Assembly (NCBI GenBank): GCA_034231615.1
Contig: CM067309.1
Location: forward strand, 26,497,661 to 26,561,660
Direction: 5' to 3'
DNA: 64,000 bases
Origin: Meghimatium bilineatum
Lineage: Eukaryota > Mollusca > Gastropoda > Stylommatophora > Philomycidae
Positions within the stretch are counted from its first letter, which is position 1, and every line of letters starts with the position of its first letter. The notes under the pieces were generated by a model. That model had not been told where the DNA came from. It did no database searches and saw nothing but the letters and a program-made list of their open reading frames with translations. Shown here one piece after another: positions 54,867 to 64,000 of this stretch. Made by a program: the position numbers and the translations under genes.

Positions 54867-54945
<79 letters not shown>
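53636..54945 (+). pseudogene. LINE family D, RT copy ending in a long TA tract
   Basis: The copy starts in the RT fingers (LREEQSGFGPGRSCLDHIFT), has motif A as NFIDFQKTLDSIH with a stop after it (53808), VKQGCPMSPLLLNIAIDCAM, the active site DFADDLALLSE (~54078), a stop at 54113, and then a 221-residue open frame (54197-54862: YLGSKLTLDG, GCESWKSS, RRITNTHWSEFKSN, RPKETLRRTIL). The stop codon is followed by ATGAATG and (TA)n to 54945. It is very similar to 19684-20227. Confidence 0.85.
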
Positions 54946-54946
<1 letters not shown>

Positions 54947-55507
54947 CACATTTACTGCTGTTACCTACTTCTTGGTTGGGAATTAACTTTCAGATACTTT
55001 ACACTGGTTCACTGGTTGGTTCTATCTGTGTAGTGTGTAGCCAGTATAGGGCCTACTTGTAGAACAAATTAAACCAAATCTGCCCCAGTCAAGAAATGTG
55101 AATCAAACGGTATACAGCGATTTATAATAAACTTCTTTAATTCCTATTTTGAAACTTTTTATAGAATGATGGCTTTCTTGTAAAATTATTTTACATTACT
55201 ACACGCTTCGTGCGTCGATGCAAAGAATAACTTTCCGTCTGTTCGCTATAGATTCTTAGACTATTTCACTGATACAGTTTTGCACACTTACTAATTAAAT
55301 CTTCATGAATTTAACAAAAAATAAAAGAAATATTACAATTTATTAATTCGTTTCCTTTAAATTGGTAAATGACTCAAAAGTGTTAGTTAGACTATGTGTA
55401 CCATGTCGTGATAACACAATGATAACATTTGAGTGGTTAAACTTTTTCATCTAACTATTGTAAAAATAGTATTGCTAAAAATCTCAATTTTATGTTTCAA
55501 TTTGAGG
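54946..55507. other. Unassigned AT-rich spacer
   Basis: No gene or repeat recognised. Confidence 0.4.
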
Positions 55508-55745
55508 TGCAAAGGGTCTCGCATTCCTCTCGTGCGTACCCAGGGTTAGCAGATAACTAAGATCCTAAAAGTACCTACACGTGGTGCACCCTGAAAACAG
55601 AAATAGAGCTGCTCTTACTTTATTACTGGCCAAAACCTTTAGGCTCGTGTCTGTGGATCTAGAGGCTGTAGATGGAATGAGCGTTGCCTACAAAGAGACA
55701 AGCAATATCTCTGAGACGTCTACACCAACACACCCAGTAGAATGC
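55508..55745 (+). repeat. Dispersed repeat R1, copy 2
   Basis: Matches the minus strand of 17860-18095 (see that entry). An overlapping open frame (55581-55808, VHPENRNRAALTLLL..) is not kept in the other copy, so coding is unlikely. Confidence 0.7.
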
Positions 55746-55809
55746 AGAAACAGTGGAGTGGCGGCCAACGTCAATGTCCCGATATGGGTAGATCTCGCTA
55801 CGACATAAT

Positions 55810-57049
55810 GATCCTGGGCCGGCGCACTGAGTATTGACTGGAATATCCCCAATATTGTGATGCTACATAGGAATAAAAAATCAACTGTTGCCGTGACGTG
55901 TCAAATATCCCCATAGTATATTCTGCCAAAGAGAATAACTCATTGTTTTTCGTTCATCACATGATGATGATGATGACCATTTGCTGCATCCACTTTTAAA
56001 ATTCAGTTACAGTTATGTCCTTGTCTATACGTTCGTAGATGGCTAGTAAGCCTTAATTAAAAGTAGTAAGAAGTATCTTTGGCAGGCTATGATTTAGCAT
56101 ACGAACCAGATAACCTGAATCTATATCAGTGACGGACAACATGTTTGGACCACGGACCAGATTGGGTCTCTTTCTCAATTGGTGGTGAAATACTATTTTT
56201 TGCTAACTCTTTGAAGTTACTTAAGTTGTCTGAAGTTTTAATACACGACAAAGAGTCGCTGTCGCCATGAGCCAAACACATTTTCTATCACAAAAGGCTT
56301 GCAGTGTAAGTCTCCAGTGTTTGAAATCAAAAGAAATCTGGCGGCGATGAACTCTGTTTTCAGCTGGTAATAAATTGTGGTAATGGTTTAACTTAATAAT
56401 TTCCTTCTAGTCACTGAGATAGTTTGTGTTATCTCTGATATTTTCTGAGTTCAGTGGTCCGTGCATTTAATCATTTTAAATCAGCATTGTGGTCCATTAA
56501 AAAATAGCTTGGCGGGTCGAATTTAGTCCACTAGTATTTCACAGCTGATCTGCATGTTCTTGGTATGACACAATAAAATCGATGGAATAAGTCGGAAACG
56601 TTGGTCTTTTCACGTTGTCCATGCTTCTCGATGTATTTGTGGGGCCTATTATTTTAGCAGTTGTTGAACAGCGACTTAAGATACAGGATATTCTTTGACT
56701 ATTATTTATATTCACTGCAAGCTATTTCAGAAAGTAATACATAGAATTGATGTGTATTTAGTGAGAATTAAAAATTGAAAACAATATTGATACTCTTCAA
56801 AGAAACCAAAACAACAAGTTCACAGAGGAACAACATTGAAACTCTTCAACAATAGATTTTCTTCCATTTTCTTCCCTACTACATTTCCCTCTGTATTGAG
56901 CCGTAAATATCCAAGTACTGAGCACTTGTCATACCGCATACCGATCTGTTGCTATATATTCCTTTACTCATGCTTTAGACTATATGCTCCTATGGGGTTC
57001 AATTAATGCATTAAGAAACCAGAAGTATTGATAATATCATTGAATACAT
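55810..57049. other. Unassigned region
   Basis: No coding frame recognised. CAGTGACGGACAACATGTTT GG near 56130 resembles the outer end of some hAT elements, but no partner end or 8-bp duplication was found. Confidence 0.25.
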
Positions 57050-57830
57050 TTCCTCCAGAATGCAACATCAAAGAACATGGGATCAGACTGAAGCAAGTCA
57101 ACATCTTCAAATATGTAGACATTAATAACAACAGATGGACGGTGTATTAAAGAAGTCAAATCTGGAATTTACCAAGCAAATGCAAAATTTCACAAAATGA
57201 AAAACATCCTATGTAATATTTCTTTGTCAATTGAGGTGAGAAAGAGGGTTCTTATAAGTTATACAGAAACAATTCTGACGTATGGAAGTACATCTTTGAC
57301 ACTCAGAAAATAGTGAAAAATTATATTGCGGCAGCAGAGATGTGATTTTATAGAAGAATATTAGGAACATCATGGACAGATTAAAAAGCGTGAAAAGATA
57401 AAACAATACCTTGAAAGAAGTTAATTTAAAAAGAAAGCTGCTTATCCGCATCGGAAAGAGACAATTCACATATTTGTATATATCATGAGAAGATGCAGCA
57501 CATCGTAACAACAGACAAGCTGAAGAACAAGAGGAAAGATGCTTGACAATCTAGCATTGTGGCATGGGTTAACATCAAAAATGATTGACTGCACATAAAG
57601 TAGAAGGATGTAAACAGGTATAATTACTAACACCACACGACTATAACGAGAAATGATTGACAGCACATGAAAACAAAAAGAAGCTGTGTGTTGAAAGAAT
57701 TGATATTCGGCACGCCACTTGTCATGTATCACAATAAGAAATGATTGACAGTACACGAAATAAAATGCTGTGGGAAGACATGATCGCAACACGTCATGGA
57801 CTACAAGAATATATATGATATATGAGGTAC
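57050..57830 (+). pseudogene. LINE family H relic
   Basis: Decayed frames align with 48130-48375 and 43600-44060: GIRLKQVNIFKYVDINNN-like, GRCIKEVKSGIYQANAKFHK, LTYGSTSL, then GKRQFTYLYISxEDAAHRNN and QAEEQEER. Many stops. Confidence 0.5.
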
Positions 57831-58459
57831 GTACTGACGTCAAATGTAATGTGATTGGACTGTGATCTACTAAAGAACATAGTTTATCAAGTACATGTTT
57901 TTTGGTTGAACCGATTACGCTAGTAAAATAGCTGGGTAATAGATATTTAACCCACTGTCGCCATTAGCATTTCACTTGGGGATCACATGAAAACATAACG
58001 ATTGAATCAACACAGACTGTTGAGTTTGTGGTCTTAAATTCCGGAGTGGTTTATTTATTTAAAATAACGAACTCTAGACATTAATCACCGATCGCACGAT
58101 AGTTGTTGGAATATTCCGTTGTTATGGTAACGCTTTGATTATTGTTCAGATCGATATAATTGTATTCATCAAAATCTCACAACTCATCGAATACTATACT
58201 CTCTCGTCTCCAGTGGAATCTGTAAACAGCAACACTACATCAGATTTTCAATTACTCGTTCCTTTTTAAAAAATAAATCGGATATACTTCAACCAATTTT
58301 AACAAATGTTATTTAACACTCCCTCGCACATTCTGCCTACAACTACAACCACACCAGATATTAAATAACCTGGCATATGATAGAGTGCGCTTATCTTATT
58401 GCTCAATTAGAGATAGTGAAGTTCTAATCAGGACAATATATTCAGATTAGAACTTGATT
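57831..58459. other. Unassigned AT-rich spacer
   Basis: No gene or repeat recognised. Confidence 0.4.
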
Positions 58460-58723
58460 AGTTTACTTGTCCCCATAGAGGCCAGCACCTTGAAGAGGTG
58501 ATGGGGCTTAGTTCAGCCATCAGGGGCTGGAAACTAAGACTGGTCGGGCACTCCCACTCGAGCAGGACCATAGTCCAGCCCAAATAAGCAGAGGGCTGAA
58601 GACGGAGGCAACCAGCCAAAAGGTGCACAGGATGCCACGCACAAAACATGATTTTTATTAAGGAGACAGAATTACAGATATAGACATGTTTCAAGTGAAC
58701 GAAAGAAGAAGAAGTTTACTTGT
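58460..58723 (+). mobile_element. 242-bp miniature LINE-A derivative (ribozyme plus 3' end), 11-bp target duplication
   Basis: The element (58471-58712) lies between exact repeats AGTTTACTTGT (58460-58470, 58713-58723). Its first ~177 bp are the LINE-A 5' end, including the ribozyme and the GCAGGACCA.. CCAGCCAAAAGGTGCAC 5' UTR. Its last ~65 bp are the LINE-A 3' end (TTTTATTAAGGAGACAGAAT, TACAGATATAGACATGTTTC, AAGTGAACGAAAGAAGAA). All coding sequence is absent. The target duplication shows the deleted form itself was inserted by retrotransposition and is not a later deletion of a full copy. Confidence 0.9.
58471..58545 (+). ncRNA. HDV-like ribozyme, second copy (predicted)
   Basis: The same fold as 10774-10848. 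P1 58471-58477/58500-58506, with the innermost pair lost (A58477 opposite G58500). P2 58480-58485/58540-58545, with one G-T wobble. P3 58487-58489/58497-58499, in which the outer pair changed from T-A to A-T. P4 58513-58518/58525-58530, with one wobble. J4/2 ACTAAGA is unchanged, with the putative catalytic C at 58534. The weaker P1 may reduce activity. Confidence 0.75.
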
Positions 58724-58790
58724 GTTGCAAAGCGATTCAGTGCTGCTAGAACATACCTAGTTCAATTCCCGTCAGTTGTAAGAATTATTT
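58715..58790. repeat. Repeat with a pol III B-box-like motif, copy 1
   Basis: GCGATTCAGTGCTGCTAGAA, AGTTCAATTCCCGTCAGTTG matches 59290-59362 almost throughout. AGTTCAATTCC resembles a B box. No complete tRNA fold. It is the target of the miniature LINE-A insertion. Confidence 0.6.
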
Positions 58791-58904
58791 TCATTTATCC
58801 TCATGCTTCCTACTTGAATTTACTTGTATAAGATATTATTTGAAGCAACATTGTGCTGTCTCTATGTTATTTATGTTTACAAGAAGACCTATTGGCCCTT
58901 GTGT

Positions 58905-59230
58905 ATGATTATGCATTTTCTGTGTTTGTGTTCCTGGTCATGTGACGTATTCCTTCCAGAACATTGTCTTCCCAATGAACTCTCTGAAACTCTCTCTGTC
59001 TTGGGCGATGTGGCTTGCATTTTCTAGCGATGTATTCATATTATCTTTAATGTCGTCAGTCCATCGTCTTCTTGGTCTGCCCCTTCTCCTCTTCCCAGGT
59101 ACTCTTTCCACCATTTATAGAATACACTGGTGTTCCTGGGGATACTTTAATACTTGTACAGAATGTTCATTGATATTGTAATAGTCCTTGTTTCGATTGG
59201 TCTGTTCTCAGTGACTTGAGTACACAGGCT
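58905..59230 (-). pseudogene. LINE family F C-terminal fragment
   Basis: The minus strand carries VPGKRRRGRPRRRWTDDIKD, then NMNTSLENASHIAQ-like and RQCSGRNTSHD sequence, matching 15630-15730 (DNMNMSLENASPRQR). It lies between the two B-box-like repeats. Confidence 0.65.
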
Positions 59231-59289
59231 GAAAGTCTTGGCGAGACCACATCTTTTTTGAGGAAGTGGTTGGTCAAGTACGGAAAACC

Positions 59290-59362
59290 TGTTTACTTGC
59301 GATGTAAAGCGATTCGGTGCTGCTAGAACAGACCTGGTTCAATTCCCGTCAGTTGTAAGCAA
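59290..59362. repeat. Repeat with a pol III B-box-like motif, copy 2
   Basis: GCGATTCGGTGCTGCTAGAA, CAGACCTGGTTCAATTCCCG. The motif GGTTCAATTCC fits the B-box consensus better than copy 1. Possibly a decayed tRNA-derived SINE. Confidence 0.55.
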
Positions 59363-59884
59363 TATATTCAGAGGATACTTCGTTCAATGTTGATTTTGCT
59401 TCTTGTGTGGACTTTAGGCAAATATTTCTGCAGTGACATATTTCTCTAGCTAGTTTTATGATGGTTTGAAATAAAATTCATGTTTAATATATATATAAAT
59501 AACTTGCTTTAATTTAAATACTTCACGAGACTTTTCCGCTTAGAATAACAGTTAAGGAACACTTCACGTAATGATGTAAAGATGTGATGCAATAACCACA
59601 TGGGCAGTGCTAGGTTTTAGCACGCTAATATTTTTATAAGTTTTCACGCTAATTTTTCTTCACTATTGTATGAACTCTTCTTATTAGAAATGCATGTTTG
59701 ATAATGTCGACAAGAGTTTGTATGCAATGGGACTGTATTGACTGCCCTTTGCCTAGAGAAACAATGGATGAGAGTTTAATTCACTTAATTATTCGTGAAC
59801 GCTAGTATCATAATCACTTATCAGTTTAGCTATACTTATGCGATATTTATTAAATAATTATTATGAGAAATAAAGAACAGGCAA
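59363..59884. other. Unassigned AT-rich spacer
   Basis: No gene or repeat recognised. Confidence 0.4.
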
Positions 59885-60118
59885 ATAAAATATTTGGGAC
59901 ACATTAAAAGACAATGACACCTTATTGAAGACCTTACTTGAGGGTAAAGTCAAAGGGAAACGAGCAAGAGATAGACAGAGATACAAGTGGGAGAGTAACA
60001 TCAGAAAAATGAACATATTTCAGTCTAGCAGAGTGCACCACCAAAACAAGAGACAAGGGATGTTGGAGATCTGTTGCAGCAAATCTTCGTTGCGGAGACG
60101 GCAGTTGATGATGATGAT
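59885..60118 (+). pseudogene. LINE family G 3' end
   Basis: The plus strand reads KIFGTH.KTM, LLEGKVKGKRARDRQRYKWE, SNIRKMNIFQS and WRSVAANLRCGDGS followed by (GAT)n. A diverged copy lies reversed at 62135-62385. The tail motif WRxxVAxxRxGDG is typical of RTE-like LINE C-termini. Confidence 0.7.
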
Positions 60119-60549
60119 GGGCAATAGTAACCTTAAAAAAATTAGTTGCGTATCCTACTCAAGACGTAGCCAACAACCCAGCATTTGGGGGGGGGGGGCT
60201 GTATTGTTTTTTTGTAGGCAATATAAATATGTTAAGTAGTTTGCCGTTGCTTTCTGAACGGTCATCCTTTCCATACTTAATCAGTAGCCGACATATCGGT
60301 TCTTGTTTCCATACTTAATCAGTAGCTGACATATTGGTTCTTGTGCAGGATCAGTAGCCAATATCTCAGTTCTTGTTTCCACACTGAACTGATATTAAAT
60401 ATGTTTTTCAGAAACCCCAGTGTGGTAAGTAAAATGTACCATAATAACTGAAACATTTACTTATTTGGTGTACAGTTTTACTGCAGTCTTCCAGTCACGG
60501 AATCCCAGTAGAAAATGAATGATGATCACATGAATAAAAAAAACTTACT
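60119..60549. other. Spacer with a G-run and a ~60-bp duplication
   Basis: A G10 run lies at 60188. CCATACTTAATCAGTAGCxG, ACATATxGGTTCTTGT is repeated two to three times at 60265-60380. No gene recognised. Confidence 0.5.
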
Positions 60550-60800
60550 CATAATAGTAATAATAATAATAAACTCATAACCTGTCAGGGTCGTAGGGGT
60601 GTCCCAATGAGACATTTGGTGCATGTCTTCTTCTTGCTACCTCATCTTCTTACTCCCTCCACTGTGCCTTCAAGAACATCTTTTGTCATCGAGGTATGTC
60701 TCATCACGTATCTGTACCATCGAAGTTTACAAAGTTTCACAATTGTCAGTGGTTCTTGTTGCTCAGCTAATGAATTAATTTTATCATGATAGTACCTAAG
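60550..60800 (-). pseudogene. LINE family J, C-terminal fragment
   Basis: The minus strand reads KLCKLRWYRYVMRHTSMTKD, VLEGTVEG and a region ending in (ATT)n. It is a sibling of 29099-29411. Confidence 0.65.
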
Positions 60801-60899
60801 GTGTCTGGCATCATTCTTTCACTGCAGACACTATTGTGTAATGTCCAACTATTTCCAAGAAGCATTTTCTCATATCATCTTGTTTGTTACAGGGTTATC

Positions 60900-61610
60900 T
60901 GAAGGTTTTCACCAAGCTTGGATGGCTGAGAGTTGTCGACCACATCTATAAACGGTACCAACGAAGAAGATAACATAAAAGACAAATTGAACGAACTACT
61001 CATTGCAGACGACCAAGTACTAATAGCGACATCGGAAGAACAATTGCAAGACCATATGAACAGACTCAACTCAATGATACAAAATAGATGCAACAAAAAA
61101 TACCAGATCCTAGGACAGATGACACGTATTTTCAAGAACAAAAATGTAAACATAGACACTAAATTTGCATTATACAATACTATTATTATTCCATCACAAG
61201 AGCCAAACCTGGACAATGACAGCACAAGACAAAAGAAAAATAGTGACAACAGAAATGACATGTCTACGAAGAATACTCAGAGTGTCATTAAGAGATAGAA
61301 TTAGAAACGATAACATCAGACAGATAACCAAAACAATACCAGTATTGGAACACATCAAAAGACAACAGATCAAGTGGTTTTCACACGCTTCCAGACTACC
61401 GACAGATAGCATGCCACAAATGGCCATGACACATAGACATAACGGTTATAAAGCCAGAGGCAGACCATGTAAAAGATGGATCACAGAAATCAAAGAAGCC
61501 ACAGGAACAAGCTTACAAGCAGCGCACAAGAAGGCCATCTCCAGAGAACTCTTCCATCCCTGATGCCGCAAGGCAAACAATGCACCACAGCGTATAGATA
61601 GATAGTATTT
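60900..61610 (+). pseudogene. LINE family E, RT end
   Basis: Plus-strand frames: NELLIADDQVLIATSEEQLQ (RT motif C as IADDQ), DHMNRLNSM, then an internal deletion to QNRCNKKYQILGQMTRIFKN, TFALYNTIIIPSQ, a frameshift, and an open 132-residue end with VTTEMTCLRRILRVSLRDRI, RNDNIRQITKTIPVLEHIKR, RQQIKWFSHASRLPTD, ARGRPCKRWITEIKEATGTS. A short (GATA)n tail follows at 61590-61606. Confidence 0.8.
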
Positions 61611-62134
61611 CGGTTACACCATATGTGCTACACCCATCTCAACGAAGAGGCAACTGTCTGCCAAGAGTACCACTCATAACATGTAACTCCGCTGCTTCAA
61701 GTGATAATCCACATAAACTACGCCATTGAGACCCGCTATAAAATAGAATAAACTTTATACATTTATATGTAAGGATCCCCTATAAATATATAATTTTATT
61801 GAGTTGCCTCAAGAAAAGTAAAGAATGGTAGACTGTGGCCTGCCATGGATATTATAAGAGATGATTGAAGAGGGTTTAGCATGGAGTTAGCTACTCTATA
61901 CCTCTATGAGGTTAACAATAGCAACTGGAGGGAATACTAGCTTGTTACTCTTGTTCCCAGTGCCAGGTGGTGAAGTTTTACTTTCAGATTCAGACATTTA
62001 TGTGGCATTCTTTGTGATAAGTAGTTTTTTCAAGACCCATATAACTGATCTGCTCAATGTGACTGGATGGTACTATGTTACAAGCTGGGCATTCTGCCAC
62101 TCTGGAGTGGACTTTGATATGAATTCTTACAACC
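61611..62134. other. Unassigned spacer
   Basis: No gene or repeat recognised; the open frame 61906-62241 overlaps the minus-strand LINE G at its end and has no motif. Confidence 0.35.
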
Positions 62135-62385
62135 ACAAGCCTTGCTGCAGATCATCATCAAGTCCATGTCTACAGCGGTTAGCTGCAACAGACCTCCAAC
62201 TTTTGTGTAGGTGGTTCAATATGCTAGAGAGTAACCTGTAAATTTTGTGATGTTTCTCTCCCACTTGTATCTCTGCCCACCTCTTGCTCACCCCCCTCGA
62301 CTCTACCGTCAAGTAAGGAGGTCTTCAACAAGGTGCCATGTCTTTTAATATGTCCAAAATACTTTATTTGTTTCTTCATCTTAAG
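62135..62385 (-). pseudogene. LINE family G 3' end
   Basis: The minus strand reads KQIKYFGHIKRHGTLLKTSL, LDGRVEGG and WRSVAANRCRHGLDDDL, co-linear with 59885-60118, ending in a GAT-rich tail. A GAA-SINE in the same orientation abuts its 5' side. Confidence 0.65.
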
Positions 62386-62386
62386 T

Positions 62387-62532
62387 GTTCATTCTCAAAC
62401 TGCTGCTGAATTTCTCTTGTAGCAGGACAATTGTCCTCCTACATTTCCAGCAGGATATAGTCCAGAATGGAAATGCGATGTTTCACCGCGTTATCTGCAC
62501 CAATGACACGACATATTCGTTTTCGATGGGCT
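62387..62532 (-). mobile_element. GAA-SINE copy
   Basis: The minus strand shows GGTGCAGATAACGCGGTGAA, CATCGCATTTCCATTCTGGA, CTATATCCTGCTGGAAATGT, AGGAGGACAATTGTCCTGCT and CAGTTTGAGAATGAAC, co-linear with the copy at 7044. Confidence 0.75.
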
Positions 62533-62589
62533 TCATTTGTTTGATTTTTATTATTTTTATTTATGCTGTAGTTAAAATGCATAAAAGAT

Positions 62590-62655
62590 TCCCTTCCAGC
62601 AGTTCATTTTTGTGTATGCAGGTTCCCTTCCAGCAGTTCATACTTGTGTATGCAG
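62590..62655. repeat. Tandem duplication of ~33 bp
   Basis: TTCCCTTCCAGCAGTTCATx, TTTGTGTATGCAGG occurs twice in a row. Confidence 0.85.
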
Positions 62656-62885
62656 GTTTTATGATAGTGGAGGTCATGAGACAAGATAGTCACTCCCCCA
62701 TATCCAACCTCCCCAGTTGCCTTTTGTAACACAATGGACAGTTGACAGCACAGGAAGCAGAGCACAAGAAAGAAAGCACTGCTAACCATCCAGAATGTGA
62801 GAAAGAACATGGATGAAGAAGCTATTTTTGTTTCATCAAATATTTAAATAGTTAATAATCTCATCTAATCTATTTATTTACTGCT

Positions 62886-63030
62886 CTTGAAGACGGATGT
62901 ATTGGGACATTGGCGTAAATAAAATGACGACACAACACATTACAACTCTGAGCTCTACATTCTTCTGGAAATCTCGTAGGATCATTGTGCTGCAAGAGAT
63001 CCAGCGGGAGTTTGAGAATGAACGTTGAAG
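62886..63030 (+). mobile_element. GAA-SINE copy
   Basis: GAAGACGGATGTATTGGGAC, ATTGGCGTAAATAAAATGAC, CTTCTGGAAATCTCGTAGGA, CATTGTGCTGCAAGAGATCC and GGGAGTTTGAGAATGAACGT, then TGAAGAAAA. The 3' end keeps part of the GAA tail. Confidence 0.8.
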
Positions 63031-63089
63031 AAAACAAGATTGTTCTTTAGACTTTTTTGTAATAGAACTGGATCTGCGTAACAATTCAT

Positions 63090-64000
63090 AAGTAGCTTCT
63101 TCTTCTTCTTCTTTCGTTCACTTGAAACATGTCTATATCTGTAATTGTCTCCTTAATAAAACTCACTGTCTTTTGTAGTTCATACAGTGTCCCATAGAGT
63201 TTTGATTCCAGTGTTGTTTCCTCTGGCCAATATGTCTGCCTCAGCATTTCATGCTCAGAACACTCTTGAAGTATATGTTTGGCACTCTGTGCTGCCTGTC
63301 CACATGTACACATGGCCGTGTTCCAATCTTGAACTTTGTATACATGTGACTGCGGAGTCGGTTGTGTCCTGTTCTGAAACATAGAATTATAACTTGTTCT
63401 GATCTGTTCATAATGTGATAGTCATCTTGTGTTGGTGTTTGTGGCTTTCTTATTGACTTGATCATCTGTTTTTTCTGATGGTAGGTGATTGGTATATCTG
63501 GTTGGTCTTCGGCAGCACCTTCCTTAGCCAGTTGGTCTGCTTTTTCATTTCCTGGTATTCCACAGTGAGAGGGTATCCACTGCATGGTTACCCTATACTG
63601 GTAAGACAATTCGCTAAGTAGTTTTTTTAAGTCTGTTAGTTTTCCAGACTGGAGAGCTTGAAGCACTGACCTTGCATCTGTCAGGAATACCACAGGCTGT
63701 AGGCCAGAGTTGGAGTTCAGCAGTTTTTTAGCTGCCACACTAATTGCCTGGATTTCTGCATCATAATTATTGCAGAATTTTCCTGTCGGTGTTCTGATTG
63801 TATCTCTAGGCTTGTGTGGATATTCTATATATACACCTGCACCTCCATTCCTCACAGCATTCTGTGCTGACCCATCTGTGTACACTCTGACCCATATATC
63901 TTGTGGATATTCCTCATCCAGGAAACTGAGGGTGACTGTCATTCGCTGCACACTGTTCTGTTCGTCCTCGCTTAGTATTCCTTTCACATGGGTCTGAATG
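63090..64000 (-). pseudogene. LINE family A, 3' part, running off the window
   Basis: The minus strand gives the best family A RNase H: a 248-residue open frame (63241-63987) with VYTDGSAQNAVRNGGAGVYI, CNNYDAEIQAIS, VFLTDARSVLQALQSGKL, QWIPSHCGIPGNEKADQLAK (final Asp kept) and RSEQVIIL. A frameshift near 63300 precedes CTCGQAAQSAKHILQECSEH and the 3' end with (GAA)n at 63092-63107. The 5' part lies beyond the window end. Confidence 0.92.

Noticed and set aside
58460-58723. The 242-bp element as a later internal deletion of a full LINE-A copy
   Set aside because: The deletion would have to happen after insertion; this cannot be excluded from one copy, but the compact size and 11-bp duplication make insertion of the short form more likely. 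It is treated as such with a stated test.

Overview
The window is AT-rich nuclear DNA of an animal, probably an invertebrate and perhaps a mollusc. The clues are introns with GT..AG borders, a broken GIMAP/AIG1-type GTPase gene, many non-LTR retrotransposon (LINE) families, and hAT, Tigger, piggyBac and mariner-like DNA transposons. The phylum is inferred; no marker gene in the window settles it. Almost everything recognisable is mobile or tandemly repeated DNA. Host coding sequence is limited to two small minus-strand exons (1239-1345 and 7374-7531, compatible phase), the GIMAP pseudogene (48465-49634, minus) and one small membrane-protein ORF (42411-42599, plus).

Layout. 1-7.3 kb: fragments of LINE families B, C, E and K, two 41-bp minisatellites, a SINE-like element and the two host exons. 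7.9-10.7 kb: a hAT transposon (8071-10631) inserted in a 38-bp tandem repeat, itself carrying a 601-bp retroposon with a 14-bp target duplication. 10.8-14.9 kb: a complete but mutated LINE (family A) with 9-bp target duplications, whose first 75 nt fold as an HDV-like ribozyme. 15-25 kb: LINE fragments, a GC-rich island (16.9-17.9 kb), a piggyBac relic and an AT-rich element with short inverted ends. 25-31 kb: a second hAT relic and a family B LINE with an open 290-residue RNase H frame. 31-38 kb: gene-poor, with a MITE candidate. 38.1-40.1 kb: a deleted Tigger element split by a family A LINE. 40-48 kb: several satellites and a 22-bp minisatellite array. 50.6-51.8 kb: a 24-bp minisatellite with a 288-bp higher-order repeat beside a transposase tail. 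53-55 kb: two family D LINEs head to tail between TA tracts. 58-64 kb: a 242-bp derivative keeping only the two ends of LINE family A, plus more LINE and SINE copies.

LINE families are given local letters A-L because no database could be searched. They differ in their 3' simple-repeat tails: A (GAA)n, B (CTAA)n, C (CAT)n, D (TA)n, E (GATA)n, G (GAT)n, J (ATT)n. The most interesting system is family A: a ribozyme-headed autonomous LINE, a miniature derivative with the ribozyme plus the 3' end, and an unrelated ~159-bp SINE-like repeat with the same (GAA)n tail, which suggests shared retrotransposition machinery.
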